Of a stretch of 29,015 bases of DNA, positions 1-7,342 are shown piece by piece (the first letter of the stretch is position 1; each line of letters starts with the position of its first letter). The DNA lies in the NCBI GenBank assembly GCA_041602815.1, contig JBFIFO010000029.1, positions 1 to 29,015 on the forward strand, written 5' to 3'. Origin of the DNA: GCA-020356105 sp041602815 (lineage in GTDB: Bacteria > Pseudomonadota > Alphaproteobacteria > UBA8366 > JADFVY01). The notes beneath the pieces were generated by a model that saw only the letters and a list, made by a program, of their open reading frames with translations, searched no databases and was not told the origin of the DNA. A program made the position numbers and the translations under genes.

Positions 1-761
1 ACCAGGCGCTTGGCCTTCTCGATCACCATCTCGGCCACCTGCACATGGCGTGCCGCGGGCTCGTCGAAGGTCGAGCTGACGACCTCGCCGTCCACCGAGC
101 GGTCCATGTCGGTGACCTCCTCCGGCCGCTCGTCGATCAGCAGCACGATCAGATAGACCTCCGGGTGGTTGGCGGTGATCGAATGCGCGATCGACTGCAT
201 CATCATGGTCTTGCCGGTGCGCGGCGGCGAGACGATCAAGCCGCGCTGACCCTTGCCTTGGGGCGCCACGAGATCGATCACCCGGGCCGAGAAGTCCTTG
301 GTCTTTTCCTCCTCGATCTCCAGGGTCAGCTTTTCGTCGGGATAGAGTGGCGTCAGGTTGTCGAAATTGATGCGGTGGCGCACGGCCTCGGGCTCATCGA
401 AATTGATCTTGTTGATCTTGAGCAGCGCGAAATAGCGCTCACCGTCCTTCGGCGCCCGGATCTGGCCCTCGACCGTGTCCCCCGTGCGCAGCCCGAAGCG
501 CCGCACCTGGCTGGGGCTGACATAGATATCGTCGGGGCCGGGCAGGTAGTTCGCTTCCGGGGCGCGCAGGAACCCGAACCCGTCCTGCAGCACTTCGAGC
601 ACGCCGTCGCCGTAAATCGCGACATCGTTCGACGCCAGCTGCTTGAGGATCGCGAACATCATGTCCTGCTTGCGCAGGGTGCTGGCGTTCTCGATTTCGA
701 GCTCCTCGGCGTAGGCGAGAAGCTCTGCGGGGGATTTCTGCTTCAATTCCTGGAGGTTCAT
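1..761 (-). CDS. rho: Transcription termination factor Rho (N-terminal about 253 residues, cut by window edge)
   Basis: Rho is the hexameric RNA helicase that ends transcription at Rho-dependent sites. Reading leftward from the ATG at 761, the protein begins MNLQELKQKSPAELLAYAEE. It continues through the N-terminal Rho helical and RNA-binding (cold-shock-like OB fold) regions, with the segment YGDGVLEVLQDGFGFLR typical of the primary RNA site. The ATPase domain follows, with the Walker A stretch GKGQRGLIVSPPRTGKT and then LLIDERPEEVTDM. The usual length is about 420 residues, so roughly 165 C-terminal residues lie beyond base 1. An AGG-containing leader precedes the ATG. The gene is separated from hemH by a long non-coding leader. 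Identification is very secure from these motifs. Confidence 0.97.
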   Translation of the reverse strand, partial: MNLQELKQKSPAELLAYAEELEIENASTLRKQDMMFAILKQLASNDVAIYGDGVLEVLQDGFGFLRAPEANYLPGPDDIYVSPSQVRRFGLRTGDTVEGQIRAPKDGERYFALLKINKINFDEPEAVRHRINFDNLTPLYPDEKLTLEIEEEKTKDFSARVIDLVAPQGKGQRGLIVSPPRTGKTMMMQSIAHSITANHPEVYLIVLLIDERPEEVTDMDRSVDGEVVSSTFDEPAARHVQVAEMVIEKAKRL

Positions 762-907
762 GTCGTGCTCTGGGTGGGGATTGCCGATAGCGGACGGCGC
801 GTGCGTCGGCCCAGTTCAGCCACGTCGGGGCGTGTTTCGGCGATCAGTAAATCCGGAAGGCAGGGTTGGAACGGTTGGAGCATACGCCCCGAACCGTCGG
901 CGCCCAT

Positions 908-936
908 GCCCTACACAAAAGCAAAAATGCTGTCAA
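908..936 (-). promoter_or_regulatory. Candidate sigma-70 promoter for rho
   Basis: On the minus strand a perfect TTGACA (931-936) is followed after 17 bases by TAGGGC (908-913), a weak -10. The start would lie about 140 bases upstream of the rho ATG, giving a long leader. The -35 and its spacing are good and the -10 is poor, so this is tentative. Confidence 0.4.
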
Positions 937-977
937 TGACCAACCGGTTGTATCGAGTCAGCCTACCTCGAAAAGCG

Positions 978-992
978 TTAACAATTCCTTAG
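978..992. promoter_or_regulatory. Near-consensus CtrA-type site (TTAA-N7-TTAG)
   Basis: TTAA, seven bases, then TTAG matches the alphaproteobacterial CtrA consensus TTAA-N7-TTAA with one mismatch. It lies about 40 bases upstream of the candidate rho promoter. A single such match in a long gap can arise by chance, although TTAA is rare in this GC-rich DNA. Confidence 0.3.
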
Positions 993-1007
993 GTCGAAAG
1001 GGCGGTC

Positions 1008-1016
1008 TTTGGATAA
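1008..1016 (-). promoter_or_regulatory. DnaA-box-like 9-mer TTATCCAAA
   Basis: On the minus strand the 9-mer TTATCCAAA differs at one position from the DnaA box TTATCCACA. It is isolated and 16 bases from the CtrA-like motif. It could be an outlying DnaA site of the nearby candidate origin, or chance. Confidence 0.25.
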
Positions 1017-1194
1017 ACAGTATTCTTGTTTTCGTTGCGCCGGATCCCGTGGCGGCAATCCGGTCAGGCATCTGTTCGTGGCGCCATGGCGCTTCCATGA
1101 TATGGGATCCGGAGGTGTCGGCAACAAGGCCGCAGGCGTCAATTATTCCGGCGCGGGCCGCAGACACCGCGCCATGCCTGCGCGCAATTGCTGC

Positions 1195-2268
1195 TCAGCC
1201 TCCGTCCCGTCCCGTTTGCGCAAGACAGGGGCAGCGTGCCCATTCGGCCGGGCACAGGCGCCCGCCGGTACTGCACTCGATAACGGGCCCGGGCCCTGCC
1301 GCCGCGCGCACCATCGTCGCCAAGCCGTTGATGAATGCGGCATCCTCGTTGACTGTCCGCACCCGCACATAGGCCGGCGCACCGTGGCGGTTGGCAAGAT
1401 CGCGGTACTCGACGTCGAGTTCGACCAGTGTTTCGACATGCTCGGAGACGAACACAAGCGGCACAACGACCAGCGGCACGCCCTCCGTTGCGGCCGCTTC
1501 CACCTCGGTTTCCGTGTACGGGCCGATCCAAACCAGTCGTCCGACGCGGCTTTGATAGGTGATACGCCAGTCCGGTTCCTGGCCGAGTCGCAGCCTGACC
1601 GCGGCGGCGATGGCACCGGCCGAGCGTTCGACCTGCCACTGATAGGGATCGCCCGCGGCAATATTGCGCTCGGGGAGGCCATGCGCTGAAAACAGGATTC
1701 GCGGTGCGCCGGACTCGGCAGCCCGTTTCCAGGCCTCTGCGGTCAGATCCGCCATGACGTCCACGAATCCGGGCAAGTCCGGATAACAGCACACGGTCCG
1801 GGTCGGCGCGTCGAGGCCGGCCGCACGCGCCGCACGGATCCAGTCCCCTATGGAGGAGCCGCTCGTGGTCGCCGAATACTGAGGATAGAGCGGCAGCAGC
1901 ACCACGCGGTCTGGAGCGAACGCCTTGACGTCGCGCACCGTCTCGTCGGCGAACGGATGCCAGTAGCGCATCGCGATGAAGCAGCGCACCTCACCGTCGT
2001 CGGCAAGCGCCGCTTCCAGTGCCTCCGCCTGTCGCCTGGTGTTCGGCAGCAGCGGCGAGGCGCCGCCCATCAGGGCATAATTGGCCCGCGCCAACGCCGC
2101 TCTGCGGCGCGATATGTACTGCGCCAGAAGCCAGCGAACGGGCGCCGGCGCCGGAATGATTGCCTTGTCGTTGAACAGGTTGAACAGGAACGGACGCACC
2201 GCTGCCGGACTGTCTGGCCCGCCCAGGTTGAACAACACGACAGCGATCTTTTGTCCGCGTTCGTTCAT
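1195..2268 (-). CDS. hemH: Ferrochelatase, probably with a [2Fe-2S] cluster
   Basis: HemH inserts ferrous iron into protoporphyrin IX in the last step of heme synthesis. The 357-residue protein starts with a region containing VVLFNLGGPDSP. It has LMGGASPLLPNT near residues 66-77, a YPQYSATTSGS segment, and the catalytic His196 in LFSAHGLPERN. Near the C-terminus it carries Cys332, Cys339, Cys346 and Cys348, and there is an internal Cys160-Cys161 pair. In the known [2Fe-2S] ferrochelatases (animal, Mycobacterium, Caulobacter) one internal and three C-terminal cysteines hold the cluster, so a cluster is likely. The ATG overlaps the hemE stop in an ATGA, implying translational coupling in a hemE-hemH operon. 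The product is expected to be soluble or membrane-associated in the cytoplasm. Confidence 0.96.
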   Translation of the reverse strand: MNERGQKIAVVLFNLGGPDSPAAVRPFLFNLFNDKAIIPAPAPVRWLLAQYISRRRAALARANYALMGGASPLLPNTRRQAEALEAALADDGEVRCFIAMRYWHPFADETVRDVKAFAPDRVVLLPLYPQYSATTSGSSIGDWIRAARAAGLDAPTRTVCCYPDLPGFVDVMADLTAEAWKRAAESGAPRILFSAHGLPERNIAAGDPYQWQVERSAGAIAAAVRLRLGQEPDWRITYQSRVGRLVWIGPYTETEVEAAATEGVPLVVVPLVFVSEHVETLVELDVEYRDLANRHGAPAYVRVRTVNEDAAFINGLATMVRAAAGPGPVIECSTGGRLCPAEWARCPCLAQTGRDGG

Positions 2269-3320
2269 GGTCCGGCCCGGTTGTCGCCTTCGCGAATGAT
2301 CTCAAGCAGTTGCGTGACGTGCTCCGGCGGCGTTTCCTTGATGATGCCGTGCCCGAGATTGAAGATGAAAGGCCCGCCGCCGAGCCGGGCCACGATCTCG
2401 CGGGCGCGCTGCTCCAACGCCGTGCCCCCGGCGAGCAACACCAGCGGATCGAGATTGCCCTGTACCGTCGCCTTCGGCTGCAGGCGCTGAGCCGCCCACG
2501 ACAGCGGCACTGTGGTATCGAGGCTGACCGCGTCGACACCCGTCTGCTCGATGTAAGCTTCGTACAGCACACCCGCACCGCGTGGAAACCCGATCACGGG
2601 AACTTCGGGGTAGAGCTGTTTGACCACCGCCACGATATGTGCGTTGGGCTCGATAACCCAGCGATGGAAGGCGTCGTCCGGAAGCACGCCGGCCCAGCTG
2701 TCAAACAGCTGTACCGCCTCCGCGCCGGCCTCGATCTGACGACACAGGTATTCGGCGGTGGCCGTGGTCACGATGTCGATCAATTTGCCGAATCCGTCCG
2801 GATCGACGAGGCTCCACGACCGTATCGCCGAAAAATCGCGGCTGCTGCCGCCTTCCACCATATAGGTTGCGACCGTCCAGGGCGCACCGGCAAACCCGAT
2901 CAGGGTAACTCGCTCCGGCAGAGTGCGAGAGAGTCGCCGCACGGTTTCGTAGACCGGCGCCAGCCGCTCGTGTATCGCACCGTCATCCAGGCACGCCAGA
3001 CCGGCCGCGTTGCGGATCGGATCGAGCTTGGGCCCCTCCCCTTCCTCGAAGCGCACCGGCTGGCCGAGTGCATCCGGCACGACCAGTATGTCGGAGAACA
3101 GAATGGCGGCGTCGAATCCATACCGACGAATCGGCTGCAGGGTGACCTCGACGGCCAACTCCGGCGTATAGCATAGCTCGAGGAAGTCACCGACACGGGC
3201 GCGGACCTCGCGGTACTCCGGAAGGTAGCGTCCGGCCTGCCGCATCAGCCATACGGGCGGCGGTGTGACTGCCTCGCCCCTGAGGGCGGAAAGCAAGGGT
3301 TTTTGACGGGATGTGGGCAC
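2265..3320 (-). CDS. hemE: Uroporphyrinogen decarboxylase
   Basis: HemE removes four acetate carboxyls from uroporphyrinogen III to give coproporphyrinogen III. With the GTG at 3320 as start the protein has 351 residues, the usual size. The signature PPVWLMRQAGRYLPEYR falls at residues 21-37. The catalytic Asp77 lies in AAILFSDILVVPDALG, and a C-terminal part contains FNLGHGI. The frame stays open to an ATG at 3446, but the added residues (many His and Asn) do not resemble the family and overlap the candidate origin, so I prefer the GTG. A second GTG at 3362 is possible. None of the three starts has a well-spaced ribosome site, so the exact start is uncertain. An AT-rich -10 (TATATT) lies about 60 bases upstream. 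Confidence 0.96.
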   Translation of the reverse strand: MPTSRQKPLLSALRGEAVTPPPVWLMRQAGRYLPEYREVRARVGDFLELCYTPELAVEVTLQPIRRYGFDAAILFSDILVVPDALGQPVRFEEGEGPKLDPIRNAAGLACLDDGAIHERLAPVYETVRRLSRTLPERVTLIGFAGAPWTVATYMVEGGSSRDFSAIRSWSLVDPDGFGKLIDIVTTATAEYLCRQIEAGAEAVQLFDSWAGVLPDDAFHRWVIEPNAHIVAVVKQLYPEVPVIGFPRGAGVLYEAYIEQTGVDAVSLDTTVPLSWAAQRLQPKATVQGNLDPLVLLAGGTALEQRAREIVARLGGGPFIFNLGHGIIKETPPEHVTQLLEIIREGDNRAGP

Positions 3321-3381
3321 CGTGACAGCACGCTCATTTGTAAGGAGGGTTCGGGTGTGCACTCCTTCAATACTACCCTTT

Positions 3382-3387
3382 AATATA
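3382..3387 (-). promoter_or_regulatory. Candidate hemE -10 element (TATATT)
   Basis: On the minus strand TATATT sits in the AT-rich tract about 60 bases upstream of the chosen hemE start. No good -35 stands 16-18 bases before it. In Caulobacter a hemE promoter lies within the origin region, so this placement is plausible. AT-richness alone could produce the match. Confidence 0.3.
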
Positions 3388-3687
3388 AAATGAAAAGTGT
3401 TGTGATGGTTGTTGTGACGAGAGTCACGGGGATTATCGAAATCCACTGGTTTTCCCCACGGCCATCCGGGCGGGGCGCAGTCCTGTGGGCGGAAACCGGG
3501 ATAATCGGTGCCTCGTCTCGGCTTGCGTTGTCAGGCGTCGCAATGTGATAACGGGGATAAGCGAGGGTGCATTGGAGTTGGTCGCGGTATTCAAAGATGT
3601 TGAACACAGCCATCGACAGGTGGAGAAGCATGGCGCAAATACCGAGTAAGGGTGAACAGATTCGAGGATGGTGTCGTTACGGCAATG

Positions 3688-3696
3688 TTCTCCACA
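3688..3696 (+). promoter_or_regulatory. Best DnaA box of the candidate origin (TTCTCCACA)
   Basis: This 9-mer differs from TTATCCACA only at position 3. It is the closest match among the six candidate boxes spread over 3433-3696. It supports choosing the downstream start (3742) for the DUF299 gene, because the upstream in-frame GTG at 3652 would place the box inside coding sequence. Confidence 0.4.
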
Positions 3697-3741
3697 TTTG
3701 ATACAGAACCGCGACAGCCAGCCATGGGACAGGCCGCCAAT

Positions 3742-4575
3742 ATGAAATTCCATCTTCATCTGGTCTCCGACGCGACGGGCGAAACCGTCCACAGCGTGGC
3801 ACGCGCCTGTCTTGTCCAGTTCGAAGGGGTCGAGCCGGTCGAACACAATTGGTCGCTGATCCGCACGCACAGTCAGATCGAAAGATTGTTGGGTCAGCTC
3901 GAGAAGAACCCCGGCGTGGTGATGTTCACGATCGTCAATGCCGAACTCCGCAACGAGCTGCTGGAGGGATGCCGGCGCCTTCAGGTGCCATGCATCGCAG
4001 TGCTCGATCCGGTCATTGCGTCGCTGGGCAATTTCCTTGGCGTCAAGTCGCGCGGCCTGCCCGGGCGTCAACATATCATGGATGCCGAATACTTCAGCCG
4101 CATCGATGCAATGACCTTCGCGCTGCATCACGATGACGGCCAGTCGGCGCAGTCGCTCAACGAGGCCGAGATCATCCTCGTCGGGGTATCGCGGACATCG
4201 AAAACCCCGACCTGCATCTATCTGGCGAACCGGGGAATCAAGGCCGCCAACATTCCCATCGTGCCGGGCGTGCCTGTGCCCGAGGAACTCACCCGCCTCC
4301 GCAACCGTCCGGGCGAGCCCTTCGTGATTGGCCTCACCAAGGATCCGGCCCGGCTCGTCCAGGTGCGGCGCAACCGCCTGCAGATGCTGGCACAGGACCC
4401 GGATACCGACTACGTCGACCCGAGCGCCGTGCGGGACGAGGTCATGGCCGCGCGCAAGCTGTTCAACCGCCACAACTGGCCGGTAATCGACGTGACACGG
4501 CGATCCATCGAGGAATCGGCAGCGGCGATCCTGCAGCTTTACGAACGCCGGGGAACCGAGGCCAGTGAAGACTGA
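3742..4575 (+). CDS. Pyruvate phosphate dikinase / PEP synthase regulatory protein (DUF299)
   Basis: This family is a bifunctional serine/threonine kinase and phosphorylase. It inactivates PPDK or PEP synthase with ADP and reactivates it with inorganic phosphate, controlling gluconeogenic PEP formation. From the ATG at 3742 the protein has 277 residues, the family length. It opens MKFHLHLVSDATGETVHSVA, has the P-loop-like GVSRTSKTP at 148-156, then IPIVPGVPVP, and ends with NWPVIDVTRRSIEESAA. Upstream in-frame starts (3652, 3724) would add residues unlike the family and run into the candidate origin. Whether the target is PPDK or PEP synthase cannot be told from this gene. PPDK is the commoner partner in alphaproteobacteria. 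It overlaps maf by 11 bases and heads a maf-aroE-coaE-dnaQ run. Confidence 0.93.
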   Translation: MKFHLHLVSDATGETVHSVARACLVQFEGVEPVEHNWSLIRTHSQIERLLGQLEKNPGVVMFTIVNAELRNELLEGCRRLQVPCIAVLDPVIASLGNFLGVKSRGLPGRQHIMDAEYFSRIDAMTFALHHDDGQSAQSLNEAEIILVGVSRTSKTPTCIYLANRGIKAANIPIVPGVPVPEELTRLRNRPGEPFVIGLTKDPARLVQVRRNRLQMLAQDPDTDYVDPSAVRDEVMAARKLFNRHNWPVIDVTRRSIEESAAAILQLYERRGTEASED

Positions 4576-5179
4576 CACGGTGAAACCGGACGTCGTTCTC
4601 GCCTCCGGCAGCCGGTTCCGCGCCGCGATGCTGACCGCAGCGGGCGTGCCCATTGTTGTGGATGCGCCACGCGTCGATGAGAGCGCAGTGAAGTCCGCGA
4701 TGCGAGCGCAGCGCGCCGACGCAGCAGAGACCGCGGAGGCACTTGCCGCCCTGAAAGCACAGCAGATCAGCGGCCGCAGGCCCGCAGCGCTGGTTGTCGG
4801 CGCCGACCAGATGCTGGCTTGCGACGGCGACTGGTTCGACAAGCCGGCGGACCTTGCGCAGGCGCGCGAAACGCTGCGCCAGTTGCGGGGACGCACCCAC
4901 GAACTTGTCACAGCGGTCTGCGTGGCACGCGACGGGCTGGTCCTGTGGCATCACATCGACAGTGCCCGGCTTACCATGCGGGATTTCAGCGATGAATTTC
5001 TCGGTTCCTATCTTGGCAAGGTCGGCACAGCCGCCTGCGAATCGGTCGGTGCCTACCAACTCGAGGGGTTTGGCGTGCAGCTGTTCAGCCGCGTCGAGGG
5101 AGATCATTTCACAATTGTCGGGTTGCCGCTGCTACCCTTGCTCGACTTCCTGCGCGGTCACGGGGTGATCGGACAATGA
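4565..5179 (+). CDS. maf: Maf-family nucleotide pyrophosphatase
   Basis: Maf proteins hydrolyse non-canonical or modified nucleoside triphosphates (house-cleaning) and have been linked to division arrest. The 204-residue protein shows LASGSRFRAAML at 12-23 (phosphate-binding loop), the family D-E pair at 38-39, the catalytic Asp81 in VVGADQML, and the C-terminal GAYQLEGFGVQLFSRVEGDH followed by GLPL. The ADQ form of the catalytic motif differs from the ADT of dTTP/UTP-type Maf and resembles the YceF-type proteins reported to act on 7-methyl-GTP. That substrate is inference. The GTG at 4565 has a GAGG just upstream, and a second GTG at 4580 is possible. It overlaps aroE by 4 bases. Confidence 0.92.
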   Translation: MKTDTVKPDVVLASGSRFRAAMLTAAGVPIVVDAPRVDESAVKSAMRAQRADAAETAEALAALKAQQISGRRPAALVVGADQMLACDGDWFDKPADLAQARETLRQLRGRTHELVTAVCVARDGLVLWHHIDSARLTMRDFSDEFLGSYLGKVGTAACESVGAYQLEGFGVQLFSRVEGDHFTIVGLPLLPLLDFLRGHGVIGQ

Positions 5180-6021
5180 TCTTGACGGGCAAGGCCCGAC
5201 TCGCCGGGTTGATGGGATGGCCGGTATCGCACTCGCGTTCGCCGCGGCTTCACGGATATTGGCTCGACCGCCATCGCATCGACGGTGTGTACGTGCCGCT
5301 CCCGGTTGCGCCGGGCCGCATAGAGACCGCGCTGCGTGCCCTGCCAGTGCTCGGGTTTCGCGGCTGCAACCTTACGGTCCCGCATAAGGAGAGCGCTCTC
5401 GCCGTCTGCGACGAACTCGACCCGCTGGCCCGCCGCATCGGCGCCGTGAATACGATCGTGGTCGGCGAGGACGGGCGGCTCATCGGCAGCAACACCGATA
5501 CCTACGGGATCACCGAAAGCCTGCGGCGCAACAGCCCGTGGCGATCGGGCCACCAGCCGGTGGTGGTGCTTGGCGCGGGCGGCGCCGCGCGCGCGGCGTC
5601 GTTCGCGCTCATCGACGCCGGGGCGGCATCGATCCGCATCGCCAACCGGACCCGGCTGCGTGCTGAAATCCTGGCCGAGGAACTCGGTGCCGGCGCCGAG
5701 GCGGTCGATTGGGACCACCGGCACGAGGCCCTGGACGACGCCTCGCTGCTGATCAACACAACGTCGCTCGGCATGGCGGGGCAGCCCTCCCTCGAGATCG
5801 ATCTGTCGGCGCTGCCGGCTGCGGCGGTCGTGTGCGATGCCGTCTACGTCCCGTTGGAGACGCCGCTGTTGGCGGCGGCGCGGGCCCGCGGAAATCCGGT
5901 GGTCGACGGGCTCGGCATGCTGCTGTACCAGGCGCAGCCGGGTTTCGAGGCGTGGTTCGGGATCCGGCCGCAGGTCGACGACGACCTTCGCCGGTTCGTT
6001 CTCGCCGACCTGAAGGGCTGA
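5176..6021 (+). CDS. aroE: Shikimate dehydrogenase (NADP+)
   Basis: AroE reduces 3-dehydroshikimate to shikimate in aromatic amino acid synthesis. The 281-residue protein has the substrate loop VSHSRSPRLH at 17-26, catalytic Lys71 in LTVPHK and Asp108 in GSNTD. The NADP-binding loop VLGAGGAARAA lies around 131-141, and DGLGMLLYQ near the C-terminus also fits the family. The ATG overlaps the maf stop in an ATGA. It lies between maf and coaE, an arrangement common in alphaproteobacteria. Confidence 0.97.
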   Translation: MILTGKARLAGLMGWPVSHSRSPRLHGYWLDRHRIDGVYVPLPVAPGRIETALRALPVLGFRGCNLTVPHKESALAVCDELDPLARRIGAVNTIVVGEDGRLIGSNTDTYGITESLRRNSPWRSGHQPVVVLGAGGAARAASFALIDAGAASIRIANRTRLRAEILAEELGAGAEAVDWDHRHEALDDASLLINTTSLGMAGQPSLEIDLSALPAAAVVCDAVYVPLETPLLAAARARGNPVVDGLGMLLYQAQPGFEAWFGIRPQVDDDLRRFVLADLKG

Positions 6022-6030
6022 GCCGCAGCC

Positions 6031-6675
6031 ATGGTCGTTATCGGTCTGACCGGCTCGATCGCAATGGGAAAGACCACGGCAGCCGCCATGCTGCGCCGCT
6101 TGGGCCTGCCCGTGCATGACGCCGACGCGGCGGTCCACCGCCTGTTCCGCAAAGGCGGCGCGGCCGTCGCCGCGATTGCGAAGGTGTTTCCCGACAGCGT
6201 CCGTGACGGCACCGTCGACCGCGATGCCCTCGGCCGGCGCGTATTCCGCGAGAGCGCCGCGCTGCAGCGCCTCGAGGCCATCGTTCACCCGCTCGTGCGA
6301 CAGGATTCGGACGAATTCCTGCGTTGCTGCGGACGGCGGCGCGTGCCGATGGCCGTCCTCGACATCCCGCTTCTGTTCGAAGCCGGCCGCGATCGCGACT
6401 GCGACGCAACAGTCCTGGTCAGCGCACCGGCCTTCCTGCAGGCGCAGCGCGTCCTTCGGCGGCCGGGCATGACGCCGCAGCGACTTGCCGATATTCGGGC
6501 CCGCCAGATGCCGGATCGCGAGAAACGCCGACGCGCCGACTTCATCGTGCGCACCGGCCTGTCACGCCGCGAGACCTTGCGCCAGCTCCTCCGCATCGTC
6601 AGACTGCTGCGAGGCGGCATGCACCGGCGCGGTCGCGGCACCGGACCTGCAAAAAGGCGGAATCCCTATGCGTGA
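6031..6675 (+). CDS. coaE: Dephospho-CoA kinase
   Basis: CoaE phosphorylates the 3'-hydroxyl of dephospho-CoA in the last step of coenzyme A synthesis. The 214-residue protein starts with the P-loop GLTGSIAMGKTT at 5-16, followed by HDADAAVHRLF. It also has VLDIPLLFEAG, the stretch where the CoA-binding acidic residues and lid are found. It is slightly longer than typical, with an Arg-rich C-terminal tail of about 20 residues. It sits 9 bases after aroE and overlaps dnaQ by 8 bases, so the maf-to-dnaQ genes probably form one operon. Confidence 0.96.
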   Translation: MVVIGLTGSIAMGKTTAAAMLRRLGLPVHDADAAVHRLFRKGGAAVAAIAKVFPDSVRDGTVDRDALGRRVFRESAALQRLEAIVHPLVRQDSDEFLRCCGRRRVPMAVLDIPLLFEAGRDRDCDATVLVSAPAFLQAQRVLRRPGMTPQRLADIRARQMPDREKRRRADFIVRTGLSRRETLRQLLRIVRLLRGGMHRRGRGTGPAKRRNPYA

Positions 6676-7342
6676 AATCGTTCTCGACACCGAAACGACG
6701 GGCTTCAACCCGTCCGAAGGACACAGAATCGTCGAAATCGGCTGCATCGAGCTGCACAACTTCGTGCCGACGGGAACCGTATGGCATAGCTACATCAACC
6801 CCGAACGCGATATGCCGGACGGTGCGTTCCAGGTGCACGGACTGAGCGAGGCCTTCCTGGCCGACCACCCCGTGTTCGCCGAAGTCGCAAGCGACTTCCT
6901 GGAATTCCTCGGCGAATCAAAGCTCGTCATACACAATGCCGCGTTCGATCTGGGGTTCATCAACGCAGAACTGGAGATGCTTGGCCTGCCGCCTATTCCG
7001 CCGAGCCGGACCGTCGACACCGTACAGATGGCGCGAGCGAAATTTCCCGGCGCCCAGGCCAGCCTGGATGCCCTGTGCCGGCGCTTCGGCATCGACAATT
7101 CGGCGCGCACCAAGCACGGCGCGCTGCTCGACGCGGAACTCCTGGCGGACGTATATCTCGAGCTGATTGGCGGCCGTCAGCACGGGCTGGCGCTGGTATC
7201 GGGCGAGGCGGCGGGGCCAGCGGACCGATCCACGGCGGAGCGGCCGGCGCGGGCACCGCGGCCACACGCCGCCAGCGACGCCGAACGCGCCGCCCACGCC
7301 GCGTTCTTGCAACAGCTCACCGACCCATTGTGGAACGCCTAG
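6668..7342 (+). CDS. dnaQ: DNA polymerase III epsilon subunit (3'-5' proofreading exonuclease)
   Basis: DnaQ proofreads replication within the polymerase III core. From the ATG at 6668 the protein has 224 residues. Exo I is IVLDTETTG, giving Asp7 and Glu9. Exo II is HNAAFDLGFINAE, with Asp94. Exo III is the HxxxxD form, with His150 and Asp155. All DEDDh catalytic residues are present. The C-terminal tail after residue 175 is Ala/Pro-rich, followed by a short conserved-looking end, consistent with the region that contacts the polymerase alpha subunit. A good ribosome site (AAGGCGG) precedes this ATG, which rules out the longer upstream frame. The stop overlaps the convergent secB stop: the four bases CTAG at 7339-7342 serve both genes. 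Confidence 0.97.
   Translation: MREIVLDTETTGFNPSEGHRIVEIGCIELHNFVPTGTVWHSYINPERDMPDGAFQVHGLSEAFLADHPVFAEVASDFLEFLGESKLVIHNAAFDLGFINAELEMLGLPPIPPSRTVDTVQMARAKFPGAQASLDALCRRFGIDNSARTKHGALLDAELLADVYLELIGGRQHGLALVSGEAAGPADRSTAERPARAPRPHAASDAERAAHAAFLQQLTDPLWNA

Larger units (their letters stand above)
762..1194. other. 433-base non-coding gap between hemH and rho
   Basis: I see no convincing gene here. The short open frames lack family features and ribosome sites. The gap holds a good -35 element pointing toward rho, one near-consensus CtrA-type motif and one DnaA-box-like 9-mer (listed separately). In many alphaproteobacteria a small membrane protein gene (hemJ, protoporphyrinogen oxidase) sits between hemH and rho. 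None is visible here in any frame. The long space could serve as an untranslated leader for rho, which is often autoregulated, but no terminator-like hairpin stood out. Confidence 0.6.
3321..3741. other. Candidate chromosomal replication origin (oriC) between hemE and the DUF299 gene
   Basis: No gene with family support lies here. By direct count 3361-3420 is only 33% G+C (20 of 60), in otherwise very GC-rich DNA, suggesting a DNA unwinding element. DnaA-box-like 9-mers (consensus TTATCCACA) are clustered: TTCTCCACA at 3688-3696 (+, one mismatch), and with two mismatches TTATCGAAA at 3433-3441 (+), TTTTCCCCA at 3450-3458 (+), TTATCCCCG at 3552-3560 (-) and TTCTCCACC at 3619-3627 (-). TTATCCCGG at 3496-3504 (-) has three mismatches. 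Genes diverge on both sides. In Caulobacter the origin lies in the gap between hemE and the RP001-type gene, and hemE-hemH plus that gene has been proposed as an origin marker across alphaproteobacteria. Function here is inferred. Confidence 0.65.

Noticed and set aside
958..1167. 69-codon minus-strand frame in the hemH-rho gap as a possible hemJ or leader peptide
   Set aside because: It has no membrane segments or HemJ motifs and no clear ribosome site.
3321..3446. N-terminal extension of hemE to the ATG at 3446
   Set aside because: The extra 42 residues are rich in His and Asn and unlike HemE. The stretch overlaps the AT-rich origin-like region.
3652..3741. Upstream GTG (3652) and ATG (3724) starts for the DUF299 gene
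   Set aside because: The family N-terminus begins at the ATG at 3742 (KFHLHLVSDATGET), and the added residues show no similarity to the family.
5158..6288. 376-codon minus-strand frame opposite aroE and coaE
   Set aside because: Antisense of two clearly identified enzymes, with no recognisable domain.
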